Positions 48,598-58,524 of a stretch of DNA of 64,000 bases are shown in pieces. The stretch is from contig NZ_QDFY01000005.1 in NCBI RefSeq assembly GCF_003347635.1, positions 124,001-188,000 on the forward strand, written 5' to 3'. The stretch's first letter is position 1. Every line of letters begins with the position of its first letter. This stretch comes from Sphingosinicella terrae. GTDB taxonomy: Bacteria > Pseudomonadota > Alphaproteobacteria > Sphingomonadales > Sphingomonadaceae. Below the pieces are notes generated by a model that saw only the letters and a list, made by a program, of their open reading frames with translations, was not told where the DNA came from and ran no database searches. Position numbers and translations under genes: made by a program.

Positions 48598-50831
48598 TAT
48601 CTCGTGGGGCGCCAGCCCACCGGCAGCCTGCGCTCGGGCAGGGTCACCGTCACCGTCTCCGCGATGTCGCGCGAGGATTCGCCCAGCATGATCCGGTACT
48701 CGCCCGCCGCGATCCGCCATTCCCGGCTCGGGCTGTCGTAGACGGCGAGCAGCCGCGGATCGAGCGTGACGCTGACCTCGCGTTCGGCGCCCGGCTCGAG
48801 CTCGACGCTGGCGAAGCCGGCGAGTCGCTTGGGCGCCTCCCAGCCGCCGGCTACGGGGCTCACATAGATCTGGGCGATGTCGCGGCCGGCGCGGCGGCCG
48901 TCATTCTCGATCCGGAAGCTGACCCGCACCTCCTCGCCCCCCGCGTCGGCGCGCAGCCGCGCATAGTCGAAGTCAGTGTAGGAAAGGCCGTGGCCGAAGG
49001 GGAAGAGCGGCTCGAGCTCGCGCGCGTCGAACCAGCGGTAGCCGACCTGCGCGCCCTCATGATAGTTGACGCTGAACGGCTGGTCCTCGCCGAGCCCGAC
49101 GCCGTCCAGCACCGGCCGCGGCAGCTGGCTCTCGTCCCGGGGGAAGGTGATGGGCAGGTGGCCGGAGGGGTTGGCGTGGCCGAACAGCAGGTTGGCGATC
49201 GCCTCGCCGCCGCTCGTCCCCGGATACCAGACCTCGAGGATGCCGGCGACGCGCTCGGCCCAGGGCATCAGCACCGGCCCGCCCGTCTGGAGGACGACGA
49301 CCGTGCGCGGATTGGCGCGCACCACCGCCTCGACGAGCGCGTCCTGATCGTCGGGCAGCGTCATCGAAAAGTCGCGCGATTCGCTCGTCCACTGATTGGC
49401 GAAGACGATCGCGACATCGCTCTCCGCGGCCAGCCGCGCTGCCGCCGCCGGATCGCTTCCCTCATCGAAGCTGATCGAGGCATTGGGCGCCTGCGCCCGG
49501 ATCGCGGCCAGCGGGGACGAAGGATAATAGACGATCGGCCCCGGCCAGCTCGTCGGTTCGAGGCCCGGCACGGCATTGCCGCCGATCGGATAGACCTGGC
49601 TCGATCCGCCGCCGGACAGCACGCCCCGGTCGGCATGTCCGCCGATCAAAGCGATGCGGCGGGTCTCCGGGCTCAGCGGCAGGATGCGGTCCCGGTTCTT
49701 GAGGAGCACGGCCCCGCGTTCGGCGGCGGACCGGGTCACCTCGGCATGGACGGCAAAATCGATCGGGCCGATCTCGACCGGGTGATCGACCAGCCCATGG
49801 GCGAACATCGATCGCAGGATGCGCCGGGCCATCTCGTCGAGCCGCCGCGGCGACACCTCGCCGCGGGCGATGGCCTGCCGCAGCGGCGCTGCGAAATAGG
49901 GCTGGTCGTCGAAAGGAAAGCCGGATTGCTGGTCGAGCCCCGTATTCGCCGCCTGCACTGTGCTGTGCACGGCGCCCCAGTCCGACATCACGTAACCGGG
50001 CCAGTTCCAGTCCTGCCGCAGCACCTGGGTGAGCAAATAGGGGCTCTCGCAGGAAAAGGCGCCGTTGACCTGGTTGTAGGCGCACATGATCGATCCGGGA
50101 TCCGCACGCTCGATCGCGATCTGGAAGGCGAGCAGGTCCGACATGCGGGCCGGAGCATCCTCGATCACCACGTTGACCCAGTCGCGGCCGGTCTCCTGGT
50201 CGTTCACCGCGAAATGCTTGATCGTCGAGATGATGTGGTTGGACTGGATGCCCGCGACATGGGCACCGACGATCGTGCCGGCGAGCAAGGGGTCCTCGCC
50301 CCCATATTCGAAGTTGCGGCCGTTGCGCGGCTCCCGCGACAGGTTCACGCCGCCGGCCAGCATGACGTTGAATCCCGAGGATCGGGCCTCGGAACCGATC
50401 ATCGCGCCGCCGCGCCAGGCAAGCTCCGGGTCCCAGCTGGCCGCGGTCGCGATGCCGGAAGGCAGAGCCGTCCGCTCCCGCTTGTCGCGGGCGCCGCCCT
50501 GGGTGGCCACCCCGATGCCGGCGTCGGTCTGCCATTGCGGCGGGATGCCGAGCCTCGCTATTCCCGGGACGTAGCCGGCCGATCCCTGACGCGCCTCGGC
50601 TGCCGCCCGGAAGTCCCGCGGCGGGAAGTCGGTGCCGAAATAGCCGAAGATCAGCCGCATCTTCTCGTCGCGGGTCATTCGGGCGAGCACAAGCGCGGCG
50701 CGCGCGTCCGGATCCAGCGACGTGTCCATCCAGGGCCGCGCGGTCGACCGCTGGGCCGATGCCGGCTGGCCGCCAGGGGCAAGGGCAAGAGCGGTCGCGG
50801 CAGCGAGCGCGGCAAGACGGCCTTTTCTCAT
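48597..50831 (-). CDS. Exported GH3 glycosidase (beta-glucosidase/xylosidase type)
   Basis: The 744-residue enzyme has a signal peptide ending about residue 26 and the three GH3 domains: TIM barrel with KHFAVND (205-211) and nucleophile Asp284 (YVMSDWGAVHS), alpha/beta sandwich with the acid/base region, and a C-terminal fibronectin III-like domain (FPFGHGLSYTDFDYAR onward). It would remove terminal beta-linked sugars from oligomers in the periplasm. GGGAGGA precedes ATG 50831. It is transcribed divergently from xylX, with the LacI-type operator between them, so it is probably co-regulated with xylose catabolism; substrate xylo-oligomers or glucosides. Confidence 0.93.
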   Translation of the reverse strand: MRKGRLAALAAATALALAPGGQPASAQRSTARPWMDTSLDPDARAALVLARMTRDEKMRLIFGYFGTDFPPRDFRAAAEARQGSAGYVPGIARLGIPPQWQTDAGIGVATQGGARDKRERTALPSGIATAASWDPELAWRGGAMIGSEARSSGFNVMLAGGVNLSREPRNGRNFEYGGEDPLLAGTIVGAHVAGIQSNHIISTIKHFAVNDQETGRDWVNVVIEDAPARMSDLLAFQIAIERADPGSIMCAYNQVNGAFSCESPYLLTQVLRQDWNWPGYVMSDWGAVHSTVQAANTGLDQQSGFPFDDQPYFAAPLRQAIARGEVSPRRLDEMARRILRSMFAHGLVDHPVEIGPIDFAVHAEVTRSAAERGAVLLKNRDRILPLSPETRRIALIGGHADRGVLSGGGSSQVYPIGGNAVPGLEPTSWPGPIVYYPSSPLAAIRAQAPNASISFDEGSDPAAAARLAAESDVAIVFANQWTSESRDFSMTLPDDQDALVEAVVRANPRTVVVLQTGGPVLMPWAERVAGILEVWYPGTSGGEAIANLLFGHANPSGHLPITFPRDESQLPRPVLDGVGLGEDQPFSVNYHEGAQVGYRWFDARELEPLFPFGHGLSYTDFDYARLRADAGGEEVRVSFRIENDGRRAGRDIAQIYVSPVAGGWEAPKRLAGFASVELEPGAEREVSVTLDPRLLAVYDSPSREWRIAAGEYRIMLGESSRDIAETVTVTLPERRLPVGWRPTR

Positions 50832-50900
50832 CACATCCTCCCGTCGCGCCGGTCGTTTCGGCCACGCAAGCCTGCTTGACAGCGGGCCGGGCACGGCCGA

Positions 50901-50914
50901 TGTGAGCGCTAACA
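50901..50914. promoter_or_regulatory. LacI-type operator between GH3 and xylX
   Basis: TGTGAGCGCTAACA is a 14-bp palindrome with the AGCGCT core bound by LacI-family repressors. It is 29 bases before the xylX start and 70 before the GH3 start. Two close relatives occur at 61834-61847 and 63076-63089. From memory, the Caulobacter xylose promoter carries a very similar site. Confidence 0.8.
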
Positions 50915-50942
50915 CAAACAACAATACAGGGGATGGATCGGC

Positions 50943-52106
50943 TTGGAAGCCCTTTCTGCTGACGCCATGCTGCCCGAAGGTGCGGCCGAGGCGCTCCTCG
51001 TCGGGCGAATCGATCTCGGCGAGGGGCCCACCCCCGTCGTCGTCCGCAATGGCTGCGTCGAGGATGTGTCCGCCACCGCTCCGACCATGGCCGATCTGCT
51101 CGACAGCGACGACCCCTCCTCGGCCGGCGGACCCGTCCTGTTCCCCGTCGACGAGCTCGTGCGCCGCGCCGCGGCCCAGACGCCCGGCCGACCGTTCCTG
51201 CTCGCGCCCTTCGATCTGCAGGTGATCAAGGCAGCCGGCGTGACCTTCGCCGTCTCGGCGATCGAGCGGGTGATCGAGGAGAAGGCGCGCGGCGACATGA
51301 ATGCGGCGGCCGCGGTGCGCGGCCGGCTCGAGGCGCGGATCGGCTCCGGCATTCGTTCGGTCGTCCCCGGATCGTCCGAGGCGGCCGAGCTGAAGGCGGC
51401 CTTGATCGAGGACGGCATGTGGTCGCAATATCTCGAGGTCGCGATCGGCCCGGATGCGGAAATATTCACCAAGGCCTCGCCGCTCGCTCCGGTGGGGTGG
51501 GGGGCCGAGATCGGGGTCCGGTCCGATTCCGGCTGGAACAATCCGGAACCCGAGGTGGTGCTCGCCGTCGACAGCCACGGCCGCGCCCGCGGCGCGACCC
51601 TCGGCAACGACGTCAACCTCCGCGACTTCGAGGGCCGCAGCGCCCTGCTGCTGAGCAAGGCCAAGGACAATAACGCTTCCTGCGCGATCGGACCCTTCAT
51701 CCGCCTGTTCGACGACCGGTTCACGATGGACGACGTGCGGTCCGCCGAGGTGGCGCTCACCATCGACGGGCCGGAAGGCTACCGGCTCGAGGGCAGCAGC
51801 TCGATGCGCGAGATCAGCCGCGACCCGGAGGACCTGGTTCGTCAGGCGCGCAGCGAACATCATTATCCCGACGGCTTCGCTTTGTTCCTCGGCACGCTCT
51901 TCGCGCCGGTTCAGGACCGGGACGAGCCGGGCCGCGGCTTCACCCACAAAAGGGGCGACGTCGTCCGCATCTCGTCGCCCGGTCTGGGGACCCTGGTGAA
52001 TCGGGTGACGACGTCGAAGGACGCGGCGCCCTGGCGCTTCGGCACCCGCGCCCTGATGCGCAACCTCGCCGCGCGAGGGCTCATCGGGAGCGGGCAGGCG
52101 TTGTGA
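50943..52106 (+). CDS. xylX: 2-keto-3-deoxy-D-xylonate dehydratase (XylX type)
   Basis: The 387-residue protein belongs to the fumarylacetoacetate-hydrolase fold group used in the Weimberg pathway: LPEGAAEALLVGRID start, KARGDMNAAAAVRGRLEARIGS, WGAEIGVRSDSGWNNPEPEVVL (metal-binding acidic residues), GNDVNLRDFEGRSALLLSKAKDN. It dehydrates 2-keto-3-deoxyxylonate to 2-oxoglutarate semialdehyde. The start is TTG 50943 with AGGGGA (50928-50933) upstream; an in-frame TAA at 50910 excludes an earlier start, and ATG 50967 would trim the conserved N-terminus. First gene of xylXABC. Confidence 0.9.
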   Translation: MEALSADAMLPEGAAEALLVGRIDLGEGPTPVVVRNGCVEDVSATAPTMADLLDSDDPSSAGGPVLFPVDELVRRAAAQTPGRPFLLAPFDLQVIKAAGVTFAVSAIERVIEEKARGDMNAAAAVRGRLEARIGSGIRSVVPGSSEAAELKAALIEDGMWSQYLEVAIGPDAEIFTKASPLAPVGWGAEIGVRSDSGWNNPEPEVVLAVDSHGRARGATLGNDVNLRDFEGRSALLLSKAKDNNASCAIGPFIRLFDDRFTMDDVRSAEVALTIDGPEGYRLEGSSSMREISRDPEDLVRQARSEHHYPDGFALFLGTLFAPVQDRDEPGRGFTHKRGDVVRISSPGLGTLVNRVTTSKDAAPWRFGTRALMRNLAARGLIGSGQAL

Positions 52107-52152
52107 GAGAATTGGGGGCAGTCGCGGGGGCGGCACAGCACGGACAGGAACA

Positions 52153-53589
52153 ATGACCCAGCAGCTTACGCACTTCATCAATGGCGAGAAGGTGACGGCC
52201 GAGACGCCGCACGCCAGCATCAATCCCTCCAACACCGGGGAGACCGTGGCACGTTTTCCCGCCGGCGGTCGCGACGAAGTCGACGCCGCCGCCAAGGCGG
52301 CCCGCGCCGCCTTTCCGGCCTGGGCCGACGCCTCGCCCGAGGTACGCTCCGATCTGCTCGACAAGGTCGGCTCGACGATCATGGCGCGCGCGAAGGAGCT
52401 CGGCCAATTGCTCTCCCGCGAGGAAGGCAAGACCGTCCCCGAAGGTACCGGCGAGGTCATGCGCGCCGCGCGAATCTTCAAATATTTCGCCGGTGAGGCG
52501 CTCCGCCGCCACGGCCAGACTCTGCCCTCCACCCGGCCAGGCCTGGACGTCGAGACCCACCGGGAGGCGGTCGGCGTGTTCGGCCTGATCACGCCGTGGA
52601 ATTTCCCGATCGCCATCCCGGCCTGGAAATCCGCGCCGGCGCTCGCCTTCGGCAATACCGTCGTCCTGAAGCCGGCCAATCCGACCCCCGCCATCGCCTG
52701 GGCGCTGGCCGACATCATCCACGAATGCGGCGCGCCTCCGGGCGTGTTCAACATGGTGCTCGGCGAAGGCGGAGTGGGATCGGCGATCGTCGAGCATGCC
52801 GAGATTGACGGCATCTCCTTCACCGGCTCGCAGACGGTCGGCGCGAAGGTGGGCGAGGGCGCGATGCGCCGGCAGGCCCGGGTCCAGCTCGAAATGGGCG
52901 GCAAGAATCCGCTCGTCGTGCTCGACGACGCCGATCTTGAGCGAGCGGTCACCTGCGCCATCGACGGCGCCTTCTATGCGACCGGACAGCGTTGCACCGC
53001 CTCGTCGCGTGTGATCGTCGCCGAGGGCATCCACGATCGCTTCGTCGAGGCGATGGCCGAGCGGGCCAAGGCGCTCAAGGTCGGCGACGCGCTCGACCCG
53101 GCCACCCAGATCGGGCCGGCCGTGAGCCGGAGCCAGCTCGAGCAGAATCTGAGCTATGTCGAGATCGCCACCAAGGAAGGCGGCAAGCTGCTCACCGGCG
53201 GCGAGGCGCTCGAGCTCTCGACGCCGGGCTTCTACATGTCGCCGGCGGTGATCGCGGACACCGCCCCCGACATGCGCATCAATTGCGAGGAGGTGTTCGG
53301 CCCGGTGGTGAGCACGGTGCGCGTCCGCGACTATGAGGAGGCCCTCGAAATCGCCAATCGCGGCCAGTTCGGCCTGTCGGCGGGCATCGTCACCAATTCG
53401 CTGAAGCACGCCCGTCACTTCCGGCGCAACATCCGCGCCGGCATGGTCATGGTGAACCTGCCCACCGCCGGCGTCGATTATCACGTGCCTTTCGGGGGCA
53501 CCCGCAAGTCGAGCTACGGCGCGCGCGAGCAGGGCTTCGCCGCCGTCGAATATTACACCCAGATCAAGACGGTCTACATCGGAGGCTGA
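52153..53589 (+). CDS. xylA: 2-oxoglutarate semialdehyde dehydrogenase (XylA type)
   Basis: The 478-residue NAD(P)-dependent aldehyde dehydrogenase has Asn150 (TPWNFPIA), Lys173 (VLKPANPTP), Glu247 (LEMGGKNPL) and catalytic Cys281 (GQRCTASSR), a complete set. In the pathway it oxidises 2-oxoglutarate semialdehyde to 2-oxoglutarate, which enters the citric acid cycle. Its place between xylX and xylB and the homology to the Caulobacter genes give the specific call; alone it could be any aldehyde dehydrogenase. Confidence 0.9.
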   Translation: MTQQLTHFINGEKVTAETPHASINPSNTGETVARFPAGGRDEVDAAAKAARAAFPAWADASPEVRSDLLDKVGSTIMARAKELGQLLSREEGKTVPEGTGEVMRAARIFKYFAGEALRRHGQTLPSTRPGLDVETHREAVGVFGLITPWNFPIAIPAWKSAPALAFGNTVVLKPANPTPAIAWALADIIHECGAPPGVFNMVLGEGGVGSAIVEHAEIDGISFTGSQTVGAKVGEGAMRRQARVQLEMGGKNPLVVLDDADLERAVTCAIDGAFYATGQRCTASSRVIVAEGIHDRFVEAMAERAKALKVGDALDPATQIGPAVSRSQLEQNLSYVEIATKEGGKLLTGGEALELSTPGFYMSPAVIADTAPDMRINCEEVFGPVVSTVRVRDYEEALEIANRGQFGLSAGIVTNSLKHARHFRRNIRAGMVMVNLPTAGVDYHVPFGGTRKSSYGAREQGFAAVEYYTQIKTVYIGG

Positions 53590-53594
53590 CCCAG

Positions 53595-54377
53595 GTGGAC
53601 TATCCCATCCCGCCCGAGCGGCGCGCTCAATATCCAAGCCTGTCCGGCAGGCGCGTGCTCGTGACGGGCGGAGGATCCGGCATCGGCGCCGGCATCGTCG
53701 AAGGCTTCGTCCGCCAGGGGGCGGACGTGACCTTCTTCGACATATGCGACGAGGAGGCGAACGCGCTCGTCGCGCGCCTGTCAAATGCGCGCGACAATGG
53801 GCTACGCTACCTTCGCGTCGATCTCACCGACGTGCCGGCGATCAAGGACGCGATCGCCGGCGAGCTCGACGGGCGGGGCCCGTTCGATATCCTGGTCAAC
53901 AACGCGGCCAATGACGATCGCCACAGCCTGGAGCAGGTCGACGAAGCCTATTGGGACGACCGCTTCAACGTGAACCTGCGGCATCAGTTCTTCTGTGCAC
54001 AGGCGGTCATCCCGTCCATGCGCGATCGCGGCGAGGGGGTGATCGTCAATCTGGGATCGATCTCCTGGCATCTCGGCATCACCGACCTGCCGCTCTACCA
54101 GACGGCGAAGGCGGCGATCGAGGGACTCACCCGCGCGCTGGCGCGCGAGCTCGGGCCGGACGGAATCCGGGTGAGCTGCGTCGTCCCGGGCAATGTCCGC
54201 ACCCCGCGCCAGCTCAAATGGTACACGCCCGAAGGCGAGGCAGAGATCGTCGACGCCCAGTGCCTCAAGGGCCGCCTGGTCCCCGAGGACGTCGCCGCGA
54301 TGGTCCTGTTCCTTTCCTCGGACGACGCCCGGCTGATCACCGGCCACGAATATTTCGTGGACGCGGGCTGGCGGTGA
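53595..54377 (+). CDS. xylB: D-xylose 1-dehydrogenase (XylB type SDR)
   Basis: The 260-residue SDR has TGGGSGIGAG (24-33), NNAANDDRH (102-110), the catalytic Ser in GSISWHLG and Tyr168-x3-Lys172, and the end TGHEYFVDAGWR. NDDRH, NVNLRH, SISWHLG and KWYTPEGEAEIV are recalled features of the Caulobacter xylose dehydrogenase, so the assignment is strong. It oxidises D-xylose to D-xylono-1,4-lactone with NAD. GTG 53595 with GGAGG upstream is the start; its end overlaps xylC by four bases (GTGA). Confidence 0.93.
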   Translation: MDYPIPPERRAQYPSLSGRRVLVTGGGSGIGAGIVEGFVRQGADVTFFDICDEEANALVARLSNARDNGLRYLRVDLTDVPAIKDAIAGELDGRGPFDILVNNAANDDRHSLEQVDEAYWDDRFNVNLRHQFFCAQAVIPSMRDRGEGVIVNLGSISWHLGITDLPLYQTAKAAIEGLTRALARELGPDGIRVSCVVPGNVRTPRQLKWYTPEGEAEIVDAQCLKGRLVPEDVAAMVLFLSSDDARLITGHEYFVDAGWR

Positions 54378-55246
54378 CCGGCGAGCCGGAAAGCGTCTGC
54401 GCCGTCGGCGCCACGCTCGGCGAAGGCCCGGTCTGGGTCGGCCGCGACCAGGCTCTCTGGTTCGTCGATATCAAGCAGCGCCGGGTTCATCGTTTCGATC
54501 CGGCCGAAGGCGCGCTGCGCAGCTTCGAGGCGCCCGCGCAGGTGGGCTGGGTGCTTCCCGCCGGGGACGGATCGATGGTCGCCGGCCTGCAGGGCGGCCT
54601 GCACCGCTTCGACCCGCAGACGGGCGATTTCTCGTTGATCGCCGCGGTCGAGGCCGACCTGCCCGGCAACCGTCTGAACGACGCGGTCACCGATCCGAAC
54701 GGGCGGATCTGGTTCGGATCGATGGACGATGCCGAGAAGCAGATGACCGGCGGATATCACCGCTTCGAGCGCGGCCGTGTGATCGCGGCCGGGCTGCTGC
54801 CGGTGTGCATCACCAACGGTCCGGCCATCTCGCCCGACGGACGCATTCTCTACCATGTCGATACGCTGGGCGGCGAGATCCAGGCGAGCGAAATCGCGGC
54901 GGACGGGCGGCTCGGCCCCTCGCGGCTGCTCGCTCGCATATTACCCGTCGAAGGTCATCCGGACGGTCCCACCGTGGATGCGGAAGGATGCGTGTGGATC
55001 GGCTTGTTCGGTGGCTGGCAGGCTCGGCGCTATTCGCCTCGCGGCGAGCTGCTCGAGACGGTCCGCTTCCCCGTTGCCAACGTCACCAAGCTCGCTTTCG
55101 GCGGCGACGACCTCAGGACCGTCTACGCCACGACGGCGCGCCTGCACCTCAGTCCGGCGGAACTCGAGCGGCAGCCGGAAGCGGGCAATCTGTTCAGCTT
55201 CCGAGCCGACGTCGAGGGTGTTCCCGTCACGCCCGTCGCGCTTTGA
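54374..55246 (+). CDS. xylC: Xylonolactonase, SMP-30/gluconolactonase family (XylC type)
   Basis: The 290-residue six-bladed propeller has the SMP-30 signature: metal ligand Glu17 (GEGPVWVG), NRLNDAVTDPNGRIWFGSMD, ITNGPAISPDGRILYHVDT and HPDGPTVDAEGCVWIG. It hydrolyses the lactone from XylB to xylonate. GTG 54374 overlaps the xylB stop. In Caulobacter it occupies the same position in xylXABC. Confidence 0.9.
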   Translation: MTGEPESVCAVGATLGEGPVWVGRDQALWFVDIKQRRVHRFDPAEGALRSFEAPAQVGWVLPAGDGSMVAGLQGGLHRFDPQTGDFSLIAAVEADLPGNRLNDAVTDPNGRIWFGSMDDAEKQMTGGYHRFERGRVIAAGLLPVCITNGPAISPDGRILYHVDTLGGEIQASEIAADGRLGPSRLLARILPVEGHPDGPTVDAEGCVWIGLFGGWQARRYSPRGELLETVRFPVANVTKLAFGGDDLRTVYATTARLHLSPAELERQPEAGNLFSFRADVEGVPVTPVAL

Positions 55247-55375
55247 TGGCGCGCGAATTCTTCGTCGAAGCAGGATTCGTGTGACGCAGTTCGCCCGGGC
55301 AGGAACGGCGACACTTCCGATCGTCGCCTTCCTTCTCCCGTGCGGGCCCGAGACAGACAGGAGGGAATGTTTCCG

Positions 55376-57295
55376 ATGAGGCTTTTCATCCCTCTCCTCG
55401 TCGCCGTCATACCGGGCCCCGCACTGGCGGAGGTGCGGCTCGATCCGCTCTTCTCCGATCATGCGGTGCTCCAGCGGGGCCGCCCTATCCCCGTATGGGG
55501 TACCGCCGATCCCGGCGAGCGCATCACCGTGTCGCTGGGCGAGACGAGGCAGAGCGTCACTGCCGACGGCGCGGGCGCGTGGCGAGCCGTGCTGCCGGCG
55601 ATGATGGCCGGCGGCCCGCACCGGCTTGCGGCGGTCTCGGCGGCGGGCCGCGCCGAGGCCGCCGACATCCTCATCGGCGACGTCTGGCTCTGCTCGGGCC
55701 AATCCAACATGGAGATGACGGTGTCGCAGTCGCTCAACGGCTACAATGAGAGCCAGAGCGCGAATGACGGGCAGCTTCGTCTGCTCACCGTGCCCCATCT
55801 GACCGGCAATGCGGCGCAGGCGAGCTTCCCGGCGATCGCTTGGCAGGCGGCGGGCCGGGACAGCGTCGGCGGCTTCTCGGCTGCCTGCTATTATATGGTC
55901 AAGGATTTGCGCCGCAGCGAGCGCGTGCCGATCGGCGCCATCGCGTCCAGCTGGGGCGGGACGCCGATCCGGGCGTGGATGGACGATGCGGGAGTCGCCG
56001 CGACGCTGCCCGATGACTATCGGCAGCTCGAGCTGTTCCGCCGCGATCCCGCCACCGCGAACCGCGCGTTCGGCGAGCAATGGTCGGCCTGGTGGCGGCG
56101 GGTCAGCGGCGATCCTGCAGGCGGGGAGCCCTGGAATGCCAGCGACCGGCTCGGCTGGAGCCCGGTGCCGCAGCTCCGGATCTGGGAGGAATGGGGCGAT
56201 CCGCGCTTCGCCGAGTTCGACGGCATGATGTGGATGCGAAAGCGCTTCACATTGTCCGCGGCCGAGGCGACGTCCGGTGCCACGCTCTCGCTGGGCGTGA
56301 TCGACGAACATGACGAAACGTTCGTCAACGGCGTCCCGGTCGGCGGCACCTACAGCTGGGAGACGCGACGCGATTATGCCGTCGCGCCGGGGCAGCTCCG
56401 GTCGGGCGAGAACGAGATCCTCGTCAATGTCCTCGACTCCTGGGGGGGCGGCGGCATGGCCGGTCCAGCCGAGCGTATCCGGCTGACTCTGGCCGACGGC
56501 AGCGTGAAGCCGCTCGGAGACGGCTGGGAATATTCGGTGGTGACGCCGACGCCGGAGACGCCGCCCTCGGCCCCCTGGAGCGCGCCGATGGGACTCACCG
56601 CCATCTATAACGGCATGATCGCCCCGCTGCGCGATTACGGCCTCGCTGGAATCGCCTGGTACCAGGGCGAGGCCGATGTCGAGCGGCCCGGATCCTATGC
56701 CGACCGCCTCGCCGCGATGATGGCCGGCTGGCGCCGCCAGTTCGGGCGCGACGACTTGCCCTTCCTGATCGTCAGCCTCGCCAATTATGGCGAACCCGCC
56801 ACCGCGCCCGCCGCGAGCGGCTGGGCGGCGCTTCGGGAGCAGCAGCGCCTCGCCGCCGTGCGCGACCCGCGCGCCGGTCTCGTGGTCGCAATGGACCTCG
56901 GCGAACGCGACGACATCCACCCGGCCAACAAGTCCGAGCTCGGCCGGCGCCTCGCCCGCGCCGCCCGGCATCTCGCTTACGGGGCCGACCGCGCCGCCGG
57001 TCCCGAGATCGTTCGCGCCCGCCGCGCCGGCGACGGCATCGTCCTCGACTTCGCCGGCGCGGTCGGCAGCCTGCAGACCTGGAGCGGCACCCGGGCGCTC
57101 GCTTTCGAACTGTGCGGCGACAGCCAGGAGAGCTGCCGCTACGCCGAAGCGACGGCATCCGGTGCCACCGTGCGTCTCGCCGATGATGGCTACCCCGTCA
57201 CGCGGGTTCGCTACGCCTGGGGCGAAGCCCCGGTCACCAACCTCTACGACGAGGACGAGGTGCCGGTGGGCCCGTTCGAGGTGACGGTCGAATAG
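55376..57295 (+). CDS. Exported SIAE-family acetylesterase
   Basis: The 639-residue protein has a signal peptide (MRLFIPLLVAVIPGPALAEV) and the SGNH/sialate O-acetylesterase domains: CSGQSNMEMTVSQS with nucleophile Ser110, a beta-sandwich insertion (FDGMMWMRKRFTL to VGGTYSWET), GIAWYQGEADVER and DDIHPANKSELG with the catalytic Asp-x2-His. Relatives in xylan loci deacetylate acetyl-xylan or acetylated sugars. ATG 55376 has AGGAGG ten bases upstream; ATG 55367 is an alternative. Located after xylC on the same strand, 130 bases away, so perhaps the last gene of xylXABC. Confidence 0.87.
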   Translation: MRLFIPLLVAVIPGPALAEVRLDPLFSDHAVLQRGRPIPVWGTADPGERITVSLGETRQSVTADGAGAWRAVLPAMMAGGPHRLAAVSAAGRAEAADILIGDVWLCSGQSNMEMTVSQSLNGYNESQSANDGQLRLLTVPHLTGNAAQASFPAIAWQAAGRDSVGGFSAACYYMVKDLRRSERVPIGAIASSWGGTPIRAWMDDAGVAATLPDDYRQLELFRRDPATANRAFGEQWSAWWRRVSGDPAGGEPWNASDRLGWSPVPQLRIWEEWGDPRFAEFDGMMWMRKRFTLSAAEATSGATLSLGVIDEHDETFVNGVPVGGTYSWETRRDYAVAPGQLRSGENEILVNVLDSWGGGGMAGPAERIRLTLADGSVKPLGDGWEYSVVTPTPETPPSAPWSAPMGLTAIYNGMIAPLRDYGLAGIAWYQGEADVERPGSYADRLAAMMAGWRRQFGRDDLPFLIVSLANYGEPATAPAASGWAALREQQRLAAVRDPRAGLVVAMDLGERDDIHPANKSELGRRLARAARHLAYGADRAAGPEIVRARRAGDGIVLDFAGAVGSLQTWSGTRALAFELCGDSQESCRYAEATASGATVRLADDGYPVTRVRYAWGEAPVTNLYDEDEVPVGPFEVTVE

Positions 57296-57314
57296 CGGAC
57301 GCGCCGGCCCTGGA

Positions 57315-58523
57315 TCACGGGCGCACCGTCACCATCACGGCCGCGTGCGGCGCCACCTCCGCTTCGAAGCGCCCCGAGGCGGGCGGCAGGTCGCGATGTG
57401 CCCACAAGTCCCTGATGCGGCCGCGCAGATGGGCCGGATAGCCGAGCTGCTCCCAGGTCGCCGCGATCCGCGCCGGCGCCTCGCCCCGGTTCAGCAGCAG
57501 CAAGGCGCGGGCTCCGCCGGCGAGGGGCTTCACCCACAGCTCGCGGCCGCCGTCGCGCCAGACGCGCCGGCCCTGGACGCCGAGCGGGTCCTGGTCGACG
57601 GCGATCACCTCCCGGTTGAGCAGGATGGCGCTCGTGTCGTCGTCCATGGCGGAGATGTCGTTCCCGGCGATCAGCGGCGCCGCCATCATCGCCCAAAGGC
57701 CGAAATGGGCACGATATTCGTCGTTGGTCATCCCGCCATTGCCGACCTCGAGCATGTCGGGATCGTTCCAATGCCCGGGGCCGGCATAGGGCCAGAGCGG
57801 CTCGTTGCGATCGACGATGTTCATCACGCCGATCCGGTGGCGATCGACTCCTTCCCAGGCATCGAAGATGTCGCCGGTCGTCCGCCAGAGATTGCCGATC
57901 TTCTGCGCCCACAGCCAAGGCTGGTTGTTGCCCCATTCGCAGATGGACAGGATGATGTCGCGGCCCGTCGCGCGCAAGGCGTCCGCCATCAGCGCATAGG
58001 CCTCCTCGGCATTCCGGGTGCCGGTGTGGCACCAGTCATATTTCAGATAGTCGACTCCCCAGGCGGCATAGGTGCGGGCATCTTGATATTCGTGCCCCTG
58101 GCTGCCGGGGCGGCCGCCGCAGGTCAGCCGGCCGGCGTCGGAATAGAGACCGAATCTCAGCCCGCGCGCATGGATATGGTCGGCGAGCGCACGCATTCCC
58201 GAAGGGAATCGCTGCGGGTCGGCGGTGATGCTGCCGTCGGCCAGCCGCGGCCCCTGCCAGCAATCGTCGACGATGACGTGGATGTAGCCGGCATCGCGCA
58301 TGCCGCTCTCGACCAGCGCGTCGGCTGTGCGGCGGACGATCGTCTCGTCGATGTCGCAGCCGAACCGGTTCCAGCTGTTCCAGCCCATGGGCGGCGTCGG
58401 CGCGAGGCCGTTGGCCGTCCGGGCCGGGTCGAGATGGGGCGGCATCCGGTTCGGATCCACGTCCTGCGCCTGCGCGGCCGAAAGGCCGAGGAGCAGGATC
58501 AGCAGGCCGAGAAGCTGTCGCAT
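57315..58523 (-). CDS. Exported GH27 alpha-galactosidase-type enzyme
   Basis: The 402-residue enzyme has a signal peptide (MRQLLGLLILLLGLSAAQAQ) and the GH27 motifs: TPPMGWNSWNRFGCDIDE, the substrate site VIVDDCWQ, nucleophile Asp163 (VDYLKYDWCH) and acid/base Asp254 in GHWNDPDMLEVG. It releases alpha-galactose (or beta-L-arabinopyranose in some family members) from hemicellulose; the VDDCWQ Asp is more like alpha-galactosidase. It is last of the xylE-xylD-GH27 unit, 1 base after the xylD stop. Confidence 0.92.
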   Translation of the reverse strand: MRQLLGLLILLLGLSAAQAQDVDPNRMPPHLDPARTANGLAPTPPMGWNSWNRFGCDIDETIVRRTADALVESGMRDAGYIHVIVDDCWQGPRLADGSITADPQRFPSGMRALADHIHARGLRFGLYSDAGRLTCGGRPGSQGHEYQDARTYAAWGVDYLKYDWCHTGTRNAEEAYALMADALRATGRDIILSICEWGNNQPWLWAQKIGNLWRTTGDIFDAWEGVDRHRIGVMNIVDRNEPLWPYAGPGHWNDPDMLEVGNGGMTNDEYRAHFGLWAMMAAPLIAGNDISAMDDDTSAILLNREVIAVDQDPLGVQGRRVWRDGGRELWVKPLAGGARALLLLNRGEAPARIAATWEQLGYPAHLRGRIRDLWAHRDLPPASGRFEAEVAPHAAVMVTVRP

Positions 58524-58524
58524 C

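Noticed and set aside
48597-52961. 1454-codon minus-strand frame
   Set aside because: Only the part 48597-50831 is GH3; the rest is antisense to xylX and xylA.
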